A stretch of 8,823 nt of DNA from Nitrospirota bacterium (GCA_005877535.1 VBOM01000034.1:1-8823); one strand, 5' to 3'; shown: positions 1-6,595, numbered from the stretch's first letter. A program made the numbers and translations. Notes: generated by a model from the letters alone, not told the origin.

Positions 1-1
1 C

Positions 2-937
2 GGCAGTCCGTTCGGACTGAGTTCCACCGTGACCCTGGGCATCATCAGCGCCTTGGGACGCGGCAATGTCGGCATTGCAGACTATGAAGATTTTATCCAG
101 ACCGACGCAGCAATTAATCCGGGCAATTCCGGCGGGGCCTTGGTCAATCTGAGTGGCGAACTCATTGGGATCAATACGGCCATCTTCTCAAGGACCGGTG
201 GGTCGGAGGGGATTGGATTTGCCATTCCCAGCAGTATTGCGTTGGATATCGTTGACAGTCTGCAGAAGACCGGCAAAGTCGTGCGCGGCTGGATGGGTGT
301 CGCAATTCAAGAGATCACGCCGGCCTTGGCCAAATCCTTCAGGCTCCCGGAGCAGCGCAAAGGAGTACTTATCAGCGATGTGAATGAGAACGGCCCTTCC
401 CATGCTGCGGGTGTGAAGCGTGGCGATGTGGTGGTGGCGTTCAACGGGAAGGAAGTCCAAAACGTGAGTCAGTTGCGAAATCTCGTCGCGCGCACGATTG
501 TCGGCAGGGATGCGCAGGTGAAGGTGTTGCGAGACGGCAAGGAACAGACGATCACTGTGAAGGTGGCTGAGCGACCGACGGATGAAATCTTGGCGAAAAA
601 GGAGCCGTCAGTCCCCAAGGAACCGGTCGAGACGGTGAAGCCTCCTGATAATGTCTTGGCCTCGCTCCGTGTGCAGGGGTTGGATGCGGCCACTATGAGT
701 CAATTGAACATCTCGGCGAAGATCACGGGCGTGGTCGTGACGTCGGTCGAGAGCGGCGGCTCTGCGGAAGCGGCTGGTCTGCAGCGTGGCGATGTGATTC
801 AGGAAGTGAACCACGAGGTCGTGAAAACGCTCGAAGACTATCAGAACGCCTCGAGTAAGTTGAAAAAAGACGAGTTGGCCGTCCTGCTCCTGAGCCGGCA
901 GGGGAATAACCTGTTTGTCGCGGTCAATCCCAAGTAA
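2..937 (+). CDS. HtrA/Deg-family periplasmic serine protease, 5'-truncated by the window edge
   Basis: The reading frame is already open at base 2 and gives about 311 residues. It starts in the protease core with [20 protein letters not shown], the usual HtrA motif, so the GTG at 29 is internal and the true start lies upstream. The catalytic serine sits in GNSGG (serine codon 128-130). The histidine and aspartate of the triad and the signal peptide are outside the window. Two PDZ domains follow: the first from about base 281 to 580 ([10 protein letters not shown] onward), the second from about 650 to the stop. Protease plus two PDZ domains is the Do (DegP/DegQ) layout, a periplasmic protease/chaperone that degrades or refolds damaged envelope proteins. 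DegP, DegQ and MucD-type members cannot be separated from this fragment, so no symbol is given. tatC follows after 70 bases. Confidence 0.96.
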   Translation, partial: GSPFGLSSTVTLGIISALGRGNVGIADYEDFIQTDAAINPGNSGGALVNLSGELIGINTAIFSRTGGSEGIGFAIPSSIALDIVDSLQKTGKVVRGWMGVAIQEITPALAKSFRLPEQRKGVLISDVNENGPSHAAGVKRGDVVVAFNGKEVQNVSQLRNLVARTIVGRDAQVKVLRDGKEQTITVKVAERPTDEILAKKEPSVPKEPVETVKPPDNVLASLRVQGLDAATMSQLNISAKITGVVVTSVESGGSAEAAGLQRGDVIQEVNHEVVKTLEDYQNASSKLKKDELAVLLLSRQGNNLFVAVNPK

Positions 938-948
938 CACGTATGACG

Positions 949-987
949 CCAGCCGCGATCGCTCGGATGCCAAGCGGGCGCGGCTGG
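949..987 (+). other. GC-rich hairpin between the protease gene and tatC
   Basis: CCAGCCGCG (949-957) and CGCGGCTGG (979-987) are perfect 9-base inverted repeats. Inside them CGCT (960-963) can pair with AGCG (973-976), extending the stem across a small internal loop. No T-run follows (TCATCAGATG), so it is not a standard intrinsic terminator. It may attenuate or stabilise the mRNA between the two genes. The structure is visible; the role is inferred. Confidence 0.5.
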
Positions 988-1007
988 TCATCAGATGAAC
1001 GGATCGT

Positions 1008-1952
1008 ATGTCCAACGGCCTGAGTTCACTCAACAAGTGGCTGCAAGACACGATCTTCAAGCCGCTGGAAGATAAGAAAATGCCGGTGATGGAGCACCTG
1101 GTGGAGCTCCAGGTCCGGCTGACGCGCGCGGTCATCATCACCGCCGTGGTGTTTGTCGGCACGTTTTTCTATGCCGACATGTTGGTCAAGTGGCTTCGTA
1201 TTCCCCTCCAGAACATGTTTATGCCAAGCTCCCTGTCCTGGGTGCCGACCGATCTGCCGACCGTTCCGTTCGTCTTTCTCGCGCCGGCTGAAGCGTTATG
1301 GCAAAACGTCAAGGTGGCCGGGCTCTTTGCTCTCGTCGCCGTGACCCCGTACATTCTGTTGGAAGTCTGGCACTTCGTCGTGCCGGGACTCCACGCCCAG
1401 GAACGGCGCTTTGTCGGGCCGTTTGTGCTGTTGAGCACCGTGGCCTTTTACGCTGGAGTGGGTTTTTCATTTTTCTTCGTACTTCCGTTTGCGTTGAATT
1501 TTTTGGTCTCCTATGGCGTCAATGCCGGCTTCATTCCCCAGATCTCCATTGCGCAGTATGTCGGATTTGCCCTGTGGTTCTTAATGGTGTTCGGGCTGAT
1601 ATTTGAAGTGCCGCTTGCGATCACTCTCATGGCGAAGCTTGGATGGGTCGATGCGCCTTTTCTCAGGCGATATCGCAAGTGGGCCCTGCTGGGGTCGTTC
1701 ATCTTTGCCGCAATTCTTACCCCAACGCCCGATCCCTTCAACCAATGTCTCATGGCTCTTCCGATGTATCTATTTTACGAAGTCGGCATTTTGAGCGCAG
1801 GGTTTTTCAACAAAAAGAAGCCGGTGCCGGAGGGAGCAGCTGTGCCGGCCGTGGCCACCGCAGCGGCAGGAAACGGCAAGGTGCCGTCGATGGGACTCCC
1901 TAACGTGGGAGAGGGCGATTACGTCGGCGTGCCAACAGATCGCCGGCGATGA
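1008..1952 (+). CDS. tatC: Sec-independent protein translocase subunit TatC
   Basis: TatC is the inner-membrane receptor of the twin-arginine translocation system, which exports folded, often cofactor-loaded proteins. The protein shows the family's N-terminal MEHLVELQVRL (residues 28-38), the APAEALWQNVKVAGLF segment with the conserved glutamate, WHFVVPGL near 121-128, FGLIFEVP (195-202) and a TPTPDPFNQ region before the last helix. Six hydrophobic segments lie near 40-58, 103-123, 138-160, 183-203, 226-238 and 244-264. At 314 residues it is longer than the usual 240-260: there is an Ala/Gly/Pro-rich tail of about 45 residues and an N-terminal extension. The ATG at 1008 has no clear ribosome binding site. 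The in-frame ATG at 1080 has GGAAG 8 bases upstream and would begin at MPVMEHL, a typical TatC start, so the real start may be 1080. No tatA or tatB gene is in the window. Confidence 0.97.
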   Translation: MSNGLSSLNKWLQDTIFKPLEDKKMPVMEHLVELQVRLTRAVIITAVVFVGTFFYADMLVKWLRIPLQNMFMPSSLSWVPTDLPTVPFVFLAPAEALWQNVKVAGLFALVAVTPYILLEVWHFVVPGLHAQERRFVGPFVLLSTVAFYAGVGFSFFFVLPFALNFLVSYGVNAGFIPQISIAQYVGFALWFLMVFGLIFEVPLAITLMAKLGWVDAPFLRRYRKWALLGSFIFAAILTPTPDPFNQCLMALPMYLFYEVGILSAGFFNKKKPVPEGAAVPAVATAAAGNGKVPSMGLPNVGEGDYVGVPTDRRR

Positions 1953-1997
1953 CAAGAATGCGCAGATCGGGCGTCACGTTTTACAGAAAGAAGATAC

Positions 1998-2951
1998 ATG
2001 GCTCGTGAACTGAACGTCATTCAGCCTCCCAGCTCCGGCGGCAGCGATGCCTGCGTATACATGTGGGCCTGCGCGATCTGCGATGAGAACGAAACCTGTC
2101 AGAAGGATAAGGAAGGGCACAGCCGCTGGTTGGTAGCCAAACGGATGGAGCGAATCGAATACAAAGTGCTCATCATGAGCAACAAGGGTGGAGTCGGAAA
2201 GAGTACCTGTACGACGAACCTCGCCGTGAGTCTTGCGCTCAAAGGGTGGCATGTCGGCATTTGCGATATGGACATCCATGGTCCGAACATTCCAAAGATG
2301 GTGGGGGCTGAAGGACAGAAGCTCAAGATCAGCAGTTCAGGCGGGATTATCCCGTTTCAGGCCTATAACCTCAAGATTGCCTCGATGTCCTTCTTGTTGC
2401 AGAATTCGGACGATCCGATCATCTGGCGCGATGCATACAAGTATGAGTTCATCAACCAACTCTTGGGCGGTGTCGAATGGCAGGATCTCAATTTTTTGTT
2501 TGTAGACTTACCTCCCGGAACCGGCAACGAATCGGTTACGACCATTGACCTGCTCGGCAATGTCAGCGGCGCGGTGATCGTTACGACGCCGCAGGAAGTG
2601 GCCTTGTTGGATTCCCGCAAGTCGGTCACTTTCTGCAAAGACAGCGAAGTCCCGATCATTGGGATTGTCGAAAACATGAGCGGGTTGGAGTGCCCCCACT
2701 GTCACAACCACATCGAGGTGTTCCGGAAAGGCGGCGGGGAAGCTTCCGCGATTGATATGGGCGTGCCCTTCCTCGGGCGCATTCCACTCGATCCCGATGT
2801 TGTGATCCAGTCCGATGCCGGTGAGCCATTTGCGATGTTCAATTCCGACACGCCCACGGCCGAGTGCTATCACGAGATTGCCAACAAGGTCGAAGCGTTC
2901 TGCAAGAAGAGCGGGTCGCTCGTGAAAATCGCGTCCAGGCAGGCACACTGA
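1998..2951 (+). CDS. Mrp/NBP35-family P-loop ATPase, iron-sulfur cluster carrier
   Basis: This 317-residue protein belongs to the Mrp/ApbC/NBP35 group, cytoplasmic ATPases that bind a labile Fe-S cluster and pass it to target proteins. Visible motifs are the deviant Walker A KGGVGKST (63-70), CDMDIHGPNIPKM (89-101), FVDLPPGTG (168-176), NMSGLECPHC with the CxxC cysteines 232 and 235 that bind the bridging cluster in this family, and FRKGGGEAS followed by GVPFLGRIPLDP. Unusually, the roughly 50 residues before the ATPase core hold four cysteines (19, 25, 28, 34). The last three have the CX2CX5C spacing of eukaryotic and archaeal NBP35-type N-terminal cluster sites. It starts 45 bases after tatC, with the purine-rich AGAAAGAAG before the ATG, and moeA follows 13 bases after its stop. 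This context suggests Fe-S delivery to molybdenum enzymes, which is inferred. ParA/MinD membership is less likely because of the CxxC and the Mrp-specific motifs. Confidence 0.93.
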   Translation: MARELNVIQPPSSGGSDACVYMWACAICDENETCQKDKEGHSRWLVAKRMERIEYKVLIMSNKGGVGKSTCTTNLAVSLALKGWHVGICDMDIHGPNIPKMVGAEGQKLKISSSGGIIPFQAYNLKIASMSFLLQNSDDPIIWRDAYKYEFINQLLGGVEWQDLNFLFVDLPPGTGNESVTTIDLLGNVSGAVIVTTPQEVALLDSRKSVTFCKDSEVPIIGIVENMSGLECPHCHNHIEVFRKGGGEASAIDMGVPFLGRIPLDPDVVIQSDAGEPFAMFNSDTPTAECYHEIANKVEAFCKKSGSLVKIASRQAH

Positions 2952-2953
2952 TG

Positions 2954-2960
2954 AAGGAGA
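2954..2960 (+). promoter_or_regulatory. Shine-Dalgarno sequence setting the moeA GTG start
   Basis: AAGGAGA lies 4 bases before the GTG at 2965 (GGAG is 5 bases away) and immediately after the mrp stop. It supports the GTG as the true moeA start. The ATG at 2951 that overlaps the mrp stop is in another frame. Confidence 0.8.
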
Positions 2961-2964
2961 GACT

Positions 2965-4263
2965 GTGAAGGCCACAGACGCGACAGGAGGGCTCACGCAG
3001 CTGCAGGACGCGCAGCGGATCGTGTTGGAGGCCACACCGACGTTGGGCTTGGAGAAGATTTCTATCCTCGATGCCCTTGGCCGAGTCCTCGGCGAGGACA
3101 TTGTGGCAGACCGGGATAATCCACCCTGGGACAACAGTGCGATGGATGGGTTTGCGGTGCGGTGGGACGATATCAAGCAGGAACATGCGATTCAGAAACC
3201 GGTGACGCTTACGGTAATCGAAGATGTGGCTGCCGGCAAGATGCCCTCAAAGTCCGTCGGCGCGGGGCAGGCGATTCGCATCATGACCGGGGCCCCGCTC
3301 CCGAAGGGGGCGGACACGGTCTTGAAAGTCGAAGACACTGAGCATACACCGGAGTCAGTTCGCGTCTTCAAGCCGGAACAGCGAGGCGCCAACATTCGAC
3401 CTCAAGGAGAAGACGCCAAGAGGGGCGAGTGCATTATCGGCAAGGGGACCCAGATTCGTCCGGGTGAAGCTGGGATGTTGGCGATCCTCGCCAAATCGTT
3501 CATCCTTGCCTATCAACGGCCCCGGGTGGCTATCCTTTCGACGGGCGATGAATTGGCGGATTTGGACGAGCGGTTCAGCGAAGAAAAAATCATCAACTCC
3601 AATAGCTATGGGATGGCGGCAGCGGTTCAAGAGGCGGGTGGCATTCCCATGTTGCTGGGGATTGCGAGGGATACGCCTGCAGCGCTGAAGGAAAAGATTT
3701 CGCACGGACTGACGGCAGAAATTCTGGTGCTGTCTGGTGGCGTGTCAATGGGCGATTACGATTTCACGAAAGCGGTCTTCCACGAACTGGGCGGAGAAAT
3801 GCACTTCTGGAAGCTGGCGATCAGGCCGGGTCAGCCGCTCGCGTTCGGCAAGATTCAGGGCAAGCTGGCCTTCGGCTTGCCGGGGAATCCTGTGTCCTCC
3901 ATGGTGACGTTCGAACAGCTCGTGCGGCCTGCGATGCTCAAAATGAGCGGACATCGGAGTTATGGTCGGCCGGTCGTGGAGGCGATCTTCCAGGAGAGGT
4001 TTTCCAAACGGACGGACCGACGCCACTTTCTACGCGGTGTGCTCACTCGAGAAGACGGTGTTTTCAAGGTTCGAACGACCGGTGCGCAAGGGTCTGGAAT
4101 GTTGACCTCCATGGTGAAGGCCAATTGTTTGATCGATATCCCCGTCGAAGTTGAACGAGTGAACCAGGGCGATCTGGTATCGGTTCAGCTGTTGAGCGGG
4201 GAAGCCTGGGCCAGCCATGCGGGGGCTGCCCACACCGGTCCTCACAGGCTTTCCTGTTGCTAA
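2965..4263 (+). CDS. moeA: Molybdopterin molybdenumtransferase MoeA
   Basis: MoeA inserts molybdate into adenylylated molybdopterin to make active molybdenum cofactor in the cytoplasm. The 432-residue length fits the family (about 400-420). In order: an N-terminal helix with LTQLQDAQRIVLE, DNPPWDNSAMDGFAV (51-65), MTGAPLPKGADTV (107-119), RPQGEDAKRGE (145-155), the MoCF-type core with LSTGDEL (191-197), INSNSYGM (210-217), GGVSMGDYDF (258-267) and GLPGNPVSS (304-312), then the C-terminal beta domain from about 335. The TGDE, GGVSMGDYD and PGNP motifs form the molybdopterin-binding pocket in this family. The C-terminal end (about 410-432, finishing in Cys-Cys) shows no known motif. The GTG start at 2965 has a good Shine-Dalgarno sequence. 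Close spacing to mrp implies one transcript. mobB, from the same pathway, follows after a 100-base repeat-bearing gap. Confidence 0.98.
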   Translation: MKATDATGGLTQLQDAQRIVLEATPTLGLEKISILDALGRVLGEDIVADRDNPPWDNSAMDGFAVRWDDIKQEHAIQKPVTLTVIEDVAAGKMPSKSVGAGQAIRIMTGAPLPKGADTVLKVEDTEHTPESVRVFKPEQRGANIRPQGEDAKRGECIIGKGTQIRPGEAGMLAILAKSFILAYQRPRVAILSTGDELADLDERFSEEKIINSNSYGMAAAVQEAGGIPMLLGIARDTPAALKEKISHGLTAEILVLSGGVSMGDYDFTKAVFHELGGEMHFWKLAIRPGQPLAFGKIQGKLAFGLPGNPVSSMVTFEQLVRPAMLKMSGHRSYGRPVVEAIFQERFSKRTDRRHFLRGVLTREDGVFKVRTTGAQGSGMLTSMVKANCLIDIPVEVERVNQGDLVSVQLLSGEAWASHAGAAHTGPHRLSCC

Positions 4264-4275
4264 TAGGGAAAGGAT

Positions 4276-4352
4276 GTCAATAGTCATCAGTCACGAGTCA
4301 ATGGCGAGAATCTTTTTTGAACGCCTTTGACCAATGACGATTGATTATTGAT
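4276..4352. repeat. Inverted pair of heptanucleotide repeat arrays
   Basis: Left array: GTCA occurs at 4276, 4283, 4290 and 4297, exactly every 7 bases (units GTCAATA, GTCATCA, GTCACGA, GTCAATG). Right array: TGAC/TGAT occurs at 4328, 4335, 4342 and 4349, again every 7 bases (TGACCAA, TGACGAT, TGATTAT, TGATCAG). The arrays are reverse complements in the same register: 4277-4306 against 4322-4351 gives 22 of 30 Watson-Crick pairs plus one wobble, around a 15-base loop containing T6. The structure fills most of the moeA-mobB gap. Heptanucleotide tandem repeats are known in other bacteria (for example cyanobacterial STRR sequences). The function here is unknown. Confidence 0.85.
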
Positions 4353-4363
4353 CAGTTATATCC

Positions 4364-4738
4364 ATGGCCATACCTATTGTCTCGTTTGTCGGTCGGTCGA
4401 ACAGCGGGAAAACCACGTTGATCGAGCGCGTGATTCCTGAGTTGGTCCGCGCCGGCTACAAGGTGGCGACGGTGAAGCATGCCGGACATGGGTTCGACCT
4501 CGATACGGAAGGGAAAGATAGCTGGCGTCACAGGCGAGCCGGCGCCAGCAACGTGGTGCTGCTCTCCAAGGGGAGTATGGCGATGTTTGCCGATGTGTCT
4601 GATCAGATGCATGTCGAAGACGTGCGGGATCGGTTTCTCGATCACAGCTATGACCTGATCATTGCCGAAGGATGGAAACACGAAGGGTATCCCTCGTTGC
4701 TGGTACTCTCGCGCTCCCAGGAGCCTGTCCGACATTGA
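4364..4738 (+). CDS. mobB: MobB-type molybdopterin-guanine dinucleotide biosynthesis GTPase, short at the C-terminus
   Basis: MobB is a small GTP-binding protein that assists MobA in forming the guanine-dinucleotide molybdenum cofactor. Recognition rests on the P-loop GRSNSGKTT (10-18), KHAGHGFDLDTEGKDSWRHR (about 38-57; the family's KH..H..D.D..GKDS motif), AGASNVVLLS, and DLIIAEGWKHEGYP. The start at 4364 is inferred: the protein begins immediately before the P-loop strand as in other MobB proteins, but no clear ribosome binding site precedes it. The protein has 124 residues; E. coli MobB has about 175. It stops right after the EGWKHE strand region, so the conserved C-terminal part, which usually includes a ViAvasD-like strand, is absent. 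The last six codons (QEPVRH) and the TGA lie essentially within the left arm of the palindromic element starting at 4719. No remnant of the missing part is seen before the next gene. It may be a functional short form or a decaying gene. Confidence 0.85.
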   Translation: MAIPIVSFVGRSNSGKTTLIERVIPELVRAGYKVATVKHAGHGFDLDTEGKDSWRHRRAGASNVVLLSKGSMAMFADVSDQMHVEDVRDRFLDHSYDLIIAEGWKHEGYPSLLVLSRSQEPVRH

Positions 4739-4904
4739 CTGTTCTACTGCGGCGAACGATTTGCGACCATCTGCGTCGTTCTCAGCCTGAAAAAATCCTC
4801 AACGTATTCCAGCGAATACGCCTCCGGTTTTTCCAGGCCTGCGGCCTCGCATCTGGTCGCATCTCCTTCGCCTCGTCACGAACGGCAATGTCCGACAGGC
4901 TCCT
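4719..4904. repeat. 186-bp imperfect palindrome, family shared with 6689-6814
   Basis: The outer arms 4719-4737 and 4886-4904 pair at 18 of 19 positions. The centre is a 7-bp hairpin, CGTATTC-CAGC-GAATACG (4803-4820). Pairing keeps one register with no gaps: the midpoint of the outer arms and of the central hairpin are both 4811.5, and internal blocks such as GCGACCA (4763-4769) face TGGTCGC (4854-4860) exactly. By hand count about 67 of 91 positions can pair, six of them as wobble. To the right, TCAGCATCCTAC (4904-4915) matches the end of the 6689-6814 element (TCAGCATCCTGC) but has no mate on the left. It overlaps the mobB 3' end and fills most of the 194-base gap before the ABC ATPase. No transposase is encoded. 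Confidence 0.9.
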
Positions 4905-4932
4905 CAGCATCCTACTAAGTCGCTAATCATTC

Positions 4933-5661
4933 ATGTCCACACCTGTCCTGCACGTCCAACATCTGGTGAAACAGTTTGGCGAGTTCGTCGCTGTCAGCGA
5001 TATTTCGTTCGACATCAGACCGGGAGAAATTCTTGGATTGCTGGGCCCGAATGGGGCGGGGAAAACCACCACGATTCAGATGTTGCTCGGGGTGGTAACT
5101 CCGACCGCCGGCTCCATTCAAATGTTCGGGCTAGATCTGGCAGGTAACCGTGAGATCATTCTGCAACAAGTGAACTTTTCTTCGACCTATGTCTCACTGC
5201 CTCAGGCGCTCACGGTCGAGGAGAACCTCTGGGTGATTGCGCGGCTGTATGGTCTGTCTCAAATCCAAGAACGGGTCGATGACATCGTGAAGCGGCTTGA
5301 GATGGGCGAGTTTCGTCATAAAGTGACGCGCAAACTCTCTTCCGGCCAAAGCACTCGTCTTGGGCTGGCCAAGGCGTTTTTGACAGAACCGAAGATTCTG
5401 TTTCTGGATGAACCGACTGCGAGTCTGGATCCTGATATTGCACAAAAGATTCGGAGCTTCCTCAAGGAGGAGCGACGATCGTCCGGGCTCAGCGTGCTCT
5501 ATACGTCGCATAATATGCACGAGATGGAAGAGATGTCGGATCGGATCATCTTCCTCCAGCGGGGAAGGATCGTGGCGGAGGGGACGGCGCAGGAGATTGT
5601 GGCGCGGTTTGGGCAGGCGGATTTGGAAGAAGTATTCGTGAAGTTGGCGCGGGAGAAGTAG
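4933..5661 (+). CDS. ABC-2 type exporter, ATP-binding subunit
   Basis: This is a 242-residue cytoplasmic ATPase that powers the permease encoded downstream. It has Walker A GPNGAGKT (38-45), an ABC signature LSSGQ (135-139; usual form LSGGQ), Walker B ILFLDE (155-160), a D-loop ASLD and an H-loop histidine in TSHNM (193). The place where most relatives have a Q-loop glutamine reads NFSSTYVSLPQALTVEENL (81-99) with no glutamine at the expected position. I recall relatives with an NFSS-YV-LP version, so this is probably a subfamily trait. The C-terminal DLEEVFVKLAR is typical of ATPases of drug, polysaccharide or lipid ABC-2 exporters. The ATG lies 28 bases after the upstream repeat element and has no clear Shine-Dalgarno sequence. 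The substrate cannot be told from sequence. Confidence 0.95.
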   Translation: MSTPVLHVQHLVKQFGEFVAVSDISFDIRPGEILGLLGPNGAGKTTTIQMLLGVVTPTAGSIQMFGLDLAGNREIILQQVNFSSTYVSLPQALTVEENLWVIARLYGLSQIQERVDDIVKRLEMGEFRHKVTRKLSSGQSTRLGLAKAFLTEPKILFLDEPTASLDPDIAQKIRSFLKEERRSSGLSVLYTSHNMHEMEEMSDRIIFLQRGRIVAEGTAQEIVARFGQADLEEVFVKLAREK

Positions 5662-5664
5662 GAG

Positions 5665-5757
5665 GGAGGCGCTGGGAAGGTTCCCTAGCTCCCGGAGCGC
5701 GCATGATCGGAATGTGCTTGCTCGACGGCCGCAGTGGGAACCATACCCAGCGCCTCC
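5665..5757. repeat. 93-bp hairpin between the ABC ATPase and permease genes
   Basis: GGAGGCGCTGGG (5665-5676) pairs perfectly with CCCAGCGCCTCC (5746-5757). Next, GGTTCCC (5679-5685) pairs with GGGAACC (5736-5742), and nearer the centre GAGC (5695-5698) with GCTC (5720-5723) and GCGCAT (5699-5704) with ATGTGC (5712-5717, one wobble). It begins 4 bases after the ATPase stop and ends before the permease start. It does not share the core of the other two palindromes. It could stabilise the upstream mRNA or reduce read-through inside the operon; it has no T-run. The structure is seen, the role inferred. Confidence 0.8.
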
Positions 5758-5803
5758 TTGAATGGTTGTTTGCTTAACCGAAGAGAGGGAAGAGAAGCGA
5801 AAA

Positions 5804-6595
5804 ATGAAGGTGCATCGAATCTATGCGTTGGTGGCGAGGCATCTGTACCTGTACCGGCGCAGCTTGCCCCGTATGATGGAAATCTTCTATTGGCCCTTTC
5901 TGGACCTCGTCATCTGGGGATTCATTACAGTCTACCTCATGAAATTTCAGGGACAGATCCCAGGGGCCGTGACGTTCTTTTTGGGGGCGTTGATTCTGTG
6001 GGATGTGCTGTTCCGATCTCAGCAGGGGATTACGATTTCGTTCCTGGAGGAGATTTGGGCGAGAAATCTCATGAACCTGTTCGCCAGTCCGCTCAAGCCG
6101 AGTGAGTTTCTCGCCGCCACGATGGTCATGAGCGTCTTCAAAGTATTGGCTGTTTCTGTGGTCATGGTCGTCTGCGCAGGCCTGTTCTACTCCTACAACA
6201 TCTTCGTGATCGGGATGTGGCTGGTTCCGTTCGTCTTGAATCTTGTGATGACGGGATGGATTATCGGGGTACTGACCACTGCCCTCATCATGCGATTTGG
6301 CCAGGAAGCCGAAGTCCTGGCTTGGAGTATGGTGTTCCTGTTCCAGCCCATCTCCTGTGTGTTTTATCCTATGGAGGTACTCCCCGGGTGGCTGCAGGTC
6401 ATTGCCTGGATGAACCCGGCTGCTCATGTATTTGAAGGGATGCGTGCCGTGCTCAACGACGCTGGCGAGCCGATGGCCCATCTCGGGTGGGCGACCGGTC
6501 TAAACCTCTTGTTTCTTGGTATGGTAATTGCCGCCTTTCATTGGACGTTCGAGCTTTGCAGGGAAAGGGGACTGCTGGTGCGCATTGGGGAGTAA
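5804..6595 (+). CDS. ABC-2 type exporter, membrane permease subunit
   Basis: This is the partner of the upstream ATPase. From the ATG at 5804 it has 263 residues, with a short cytoplasmic N-terminus (MKVHRIYALVARHLYLYRRS) and about six hydrophobic segments: the FYWPFLDLVIWGFITVYL region, AVTFFLGALILWDVLF, the MVMSVFKVLAVSVVMVVCAGLF region, the VPFVLNLVMTGWIIGVLTTAL region, AWSMVFLFQPISCVFYP and GLNLLFLGMVIAAFHWTF. The late YPMEVLPGWLQ...NPAAHVFEGMR stretch is the ABC-2 signature region before the last helix. An in-frame ATG at 5762 would add 14 charged residues (TEEREEKRK), but those codons look like a translated purine-rich ribosome-binding region (GAGGGA, then GAAG 6 bases before 5804), so 5804 is preferred. 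The transported substrate is unknown. Confidence 0.92.
   Translation: MKVHRIYALVARHLYLYRRSLPRMMEIFYWPFLDLVIWGFITVYLMKFQGQIPGAVTFFLGALILWDVLFRSQQGITISFLEEIWARNLMNLFASPLKPSEFLAATMVMSVFKVLAVSVVMVVCAGLFYSYNIFVIGMWLVPFVLNLVMTGWIIGVLTTALIMRFGQEAEVLAWSMVFLFQPISCVFYPMEVLPGWLQVIAWMNPAAHVFEGMRAVLNDAGEPMAHLGWATGLNLLFLGMVIAAFHWTFELCRERGLLVRIGE

Noticed and set aside
608..1162. 184-codon minus-strand ORF
   Set aside because: It is antisense to the protease 3' end and tatC start, has no recognisable domain, and is expected by chance in GC-rich coding DNA.
2508..3176. 222-codon minus-strand ORF
   Set aside because: It is antisense to clear mrp and moeA coding sequence; low-complexity Arg/Ser/His composition indicates a shadow frame.
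4276..4352. CRISPR-like short repeats
   Set aside because: The units are 7 bases with no spacers and are arranged as an inverted pair; no cas genes are nearby.
4672..4926. 84-codon plus-strand ORF across the 4719-4904 palindrome
   Set aside because: It mostly translates the repeat and overlaps mobB out of frame, with no ribosome binding site or known motif.
5762..5803. Upstream in-frame ATG of the ABC permease
   Set aside because: The extra 14 codons look like a translated purine-rich ribosome-binding region; the ATG at 5804 gives a normal ABC-2 N-terminus.
5774..6481. 235-codon minus-strand ORF
   Set aside because: It is antisense to the ABC permease; its His/Asp-rich translation is the usual antisense image of a membrane protein.
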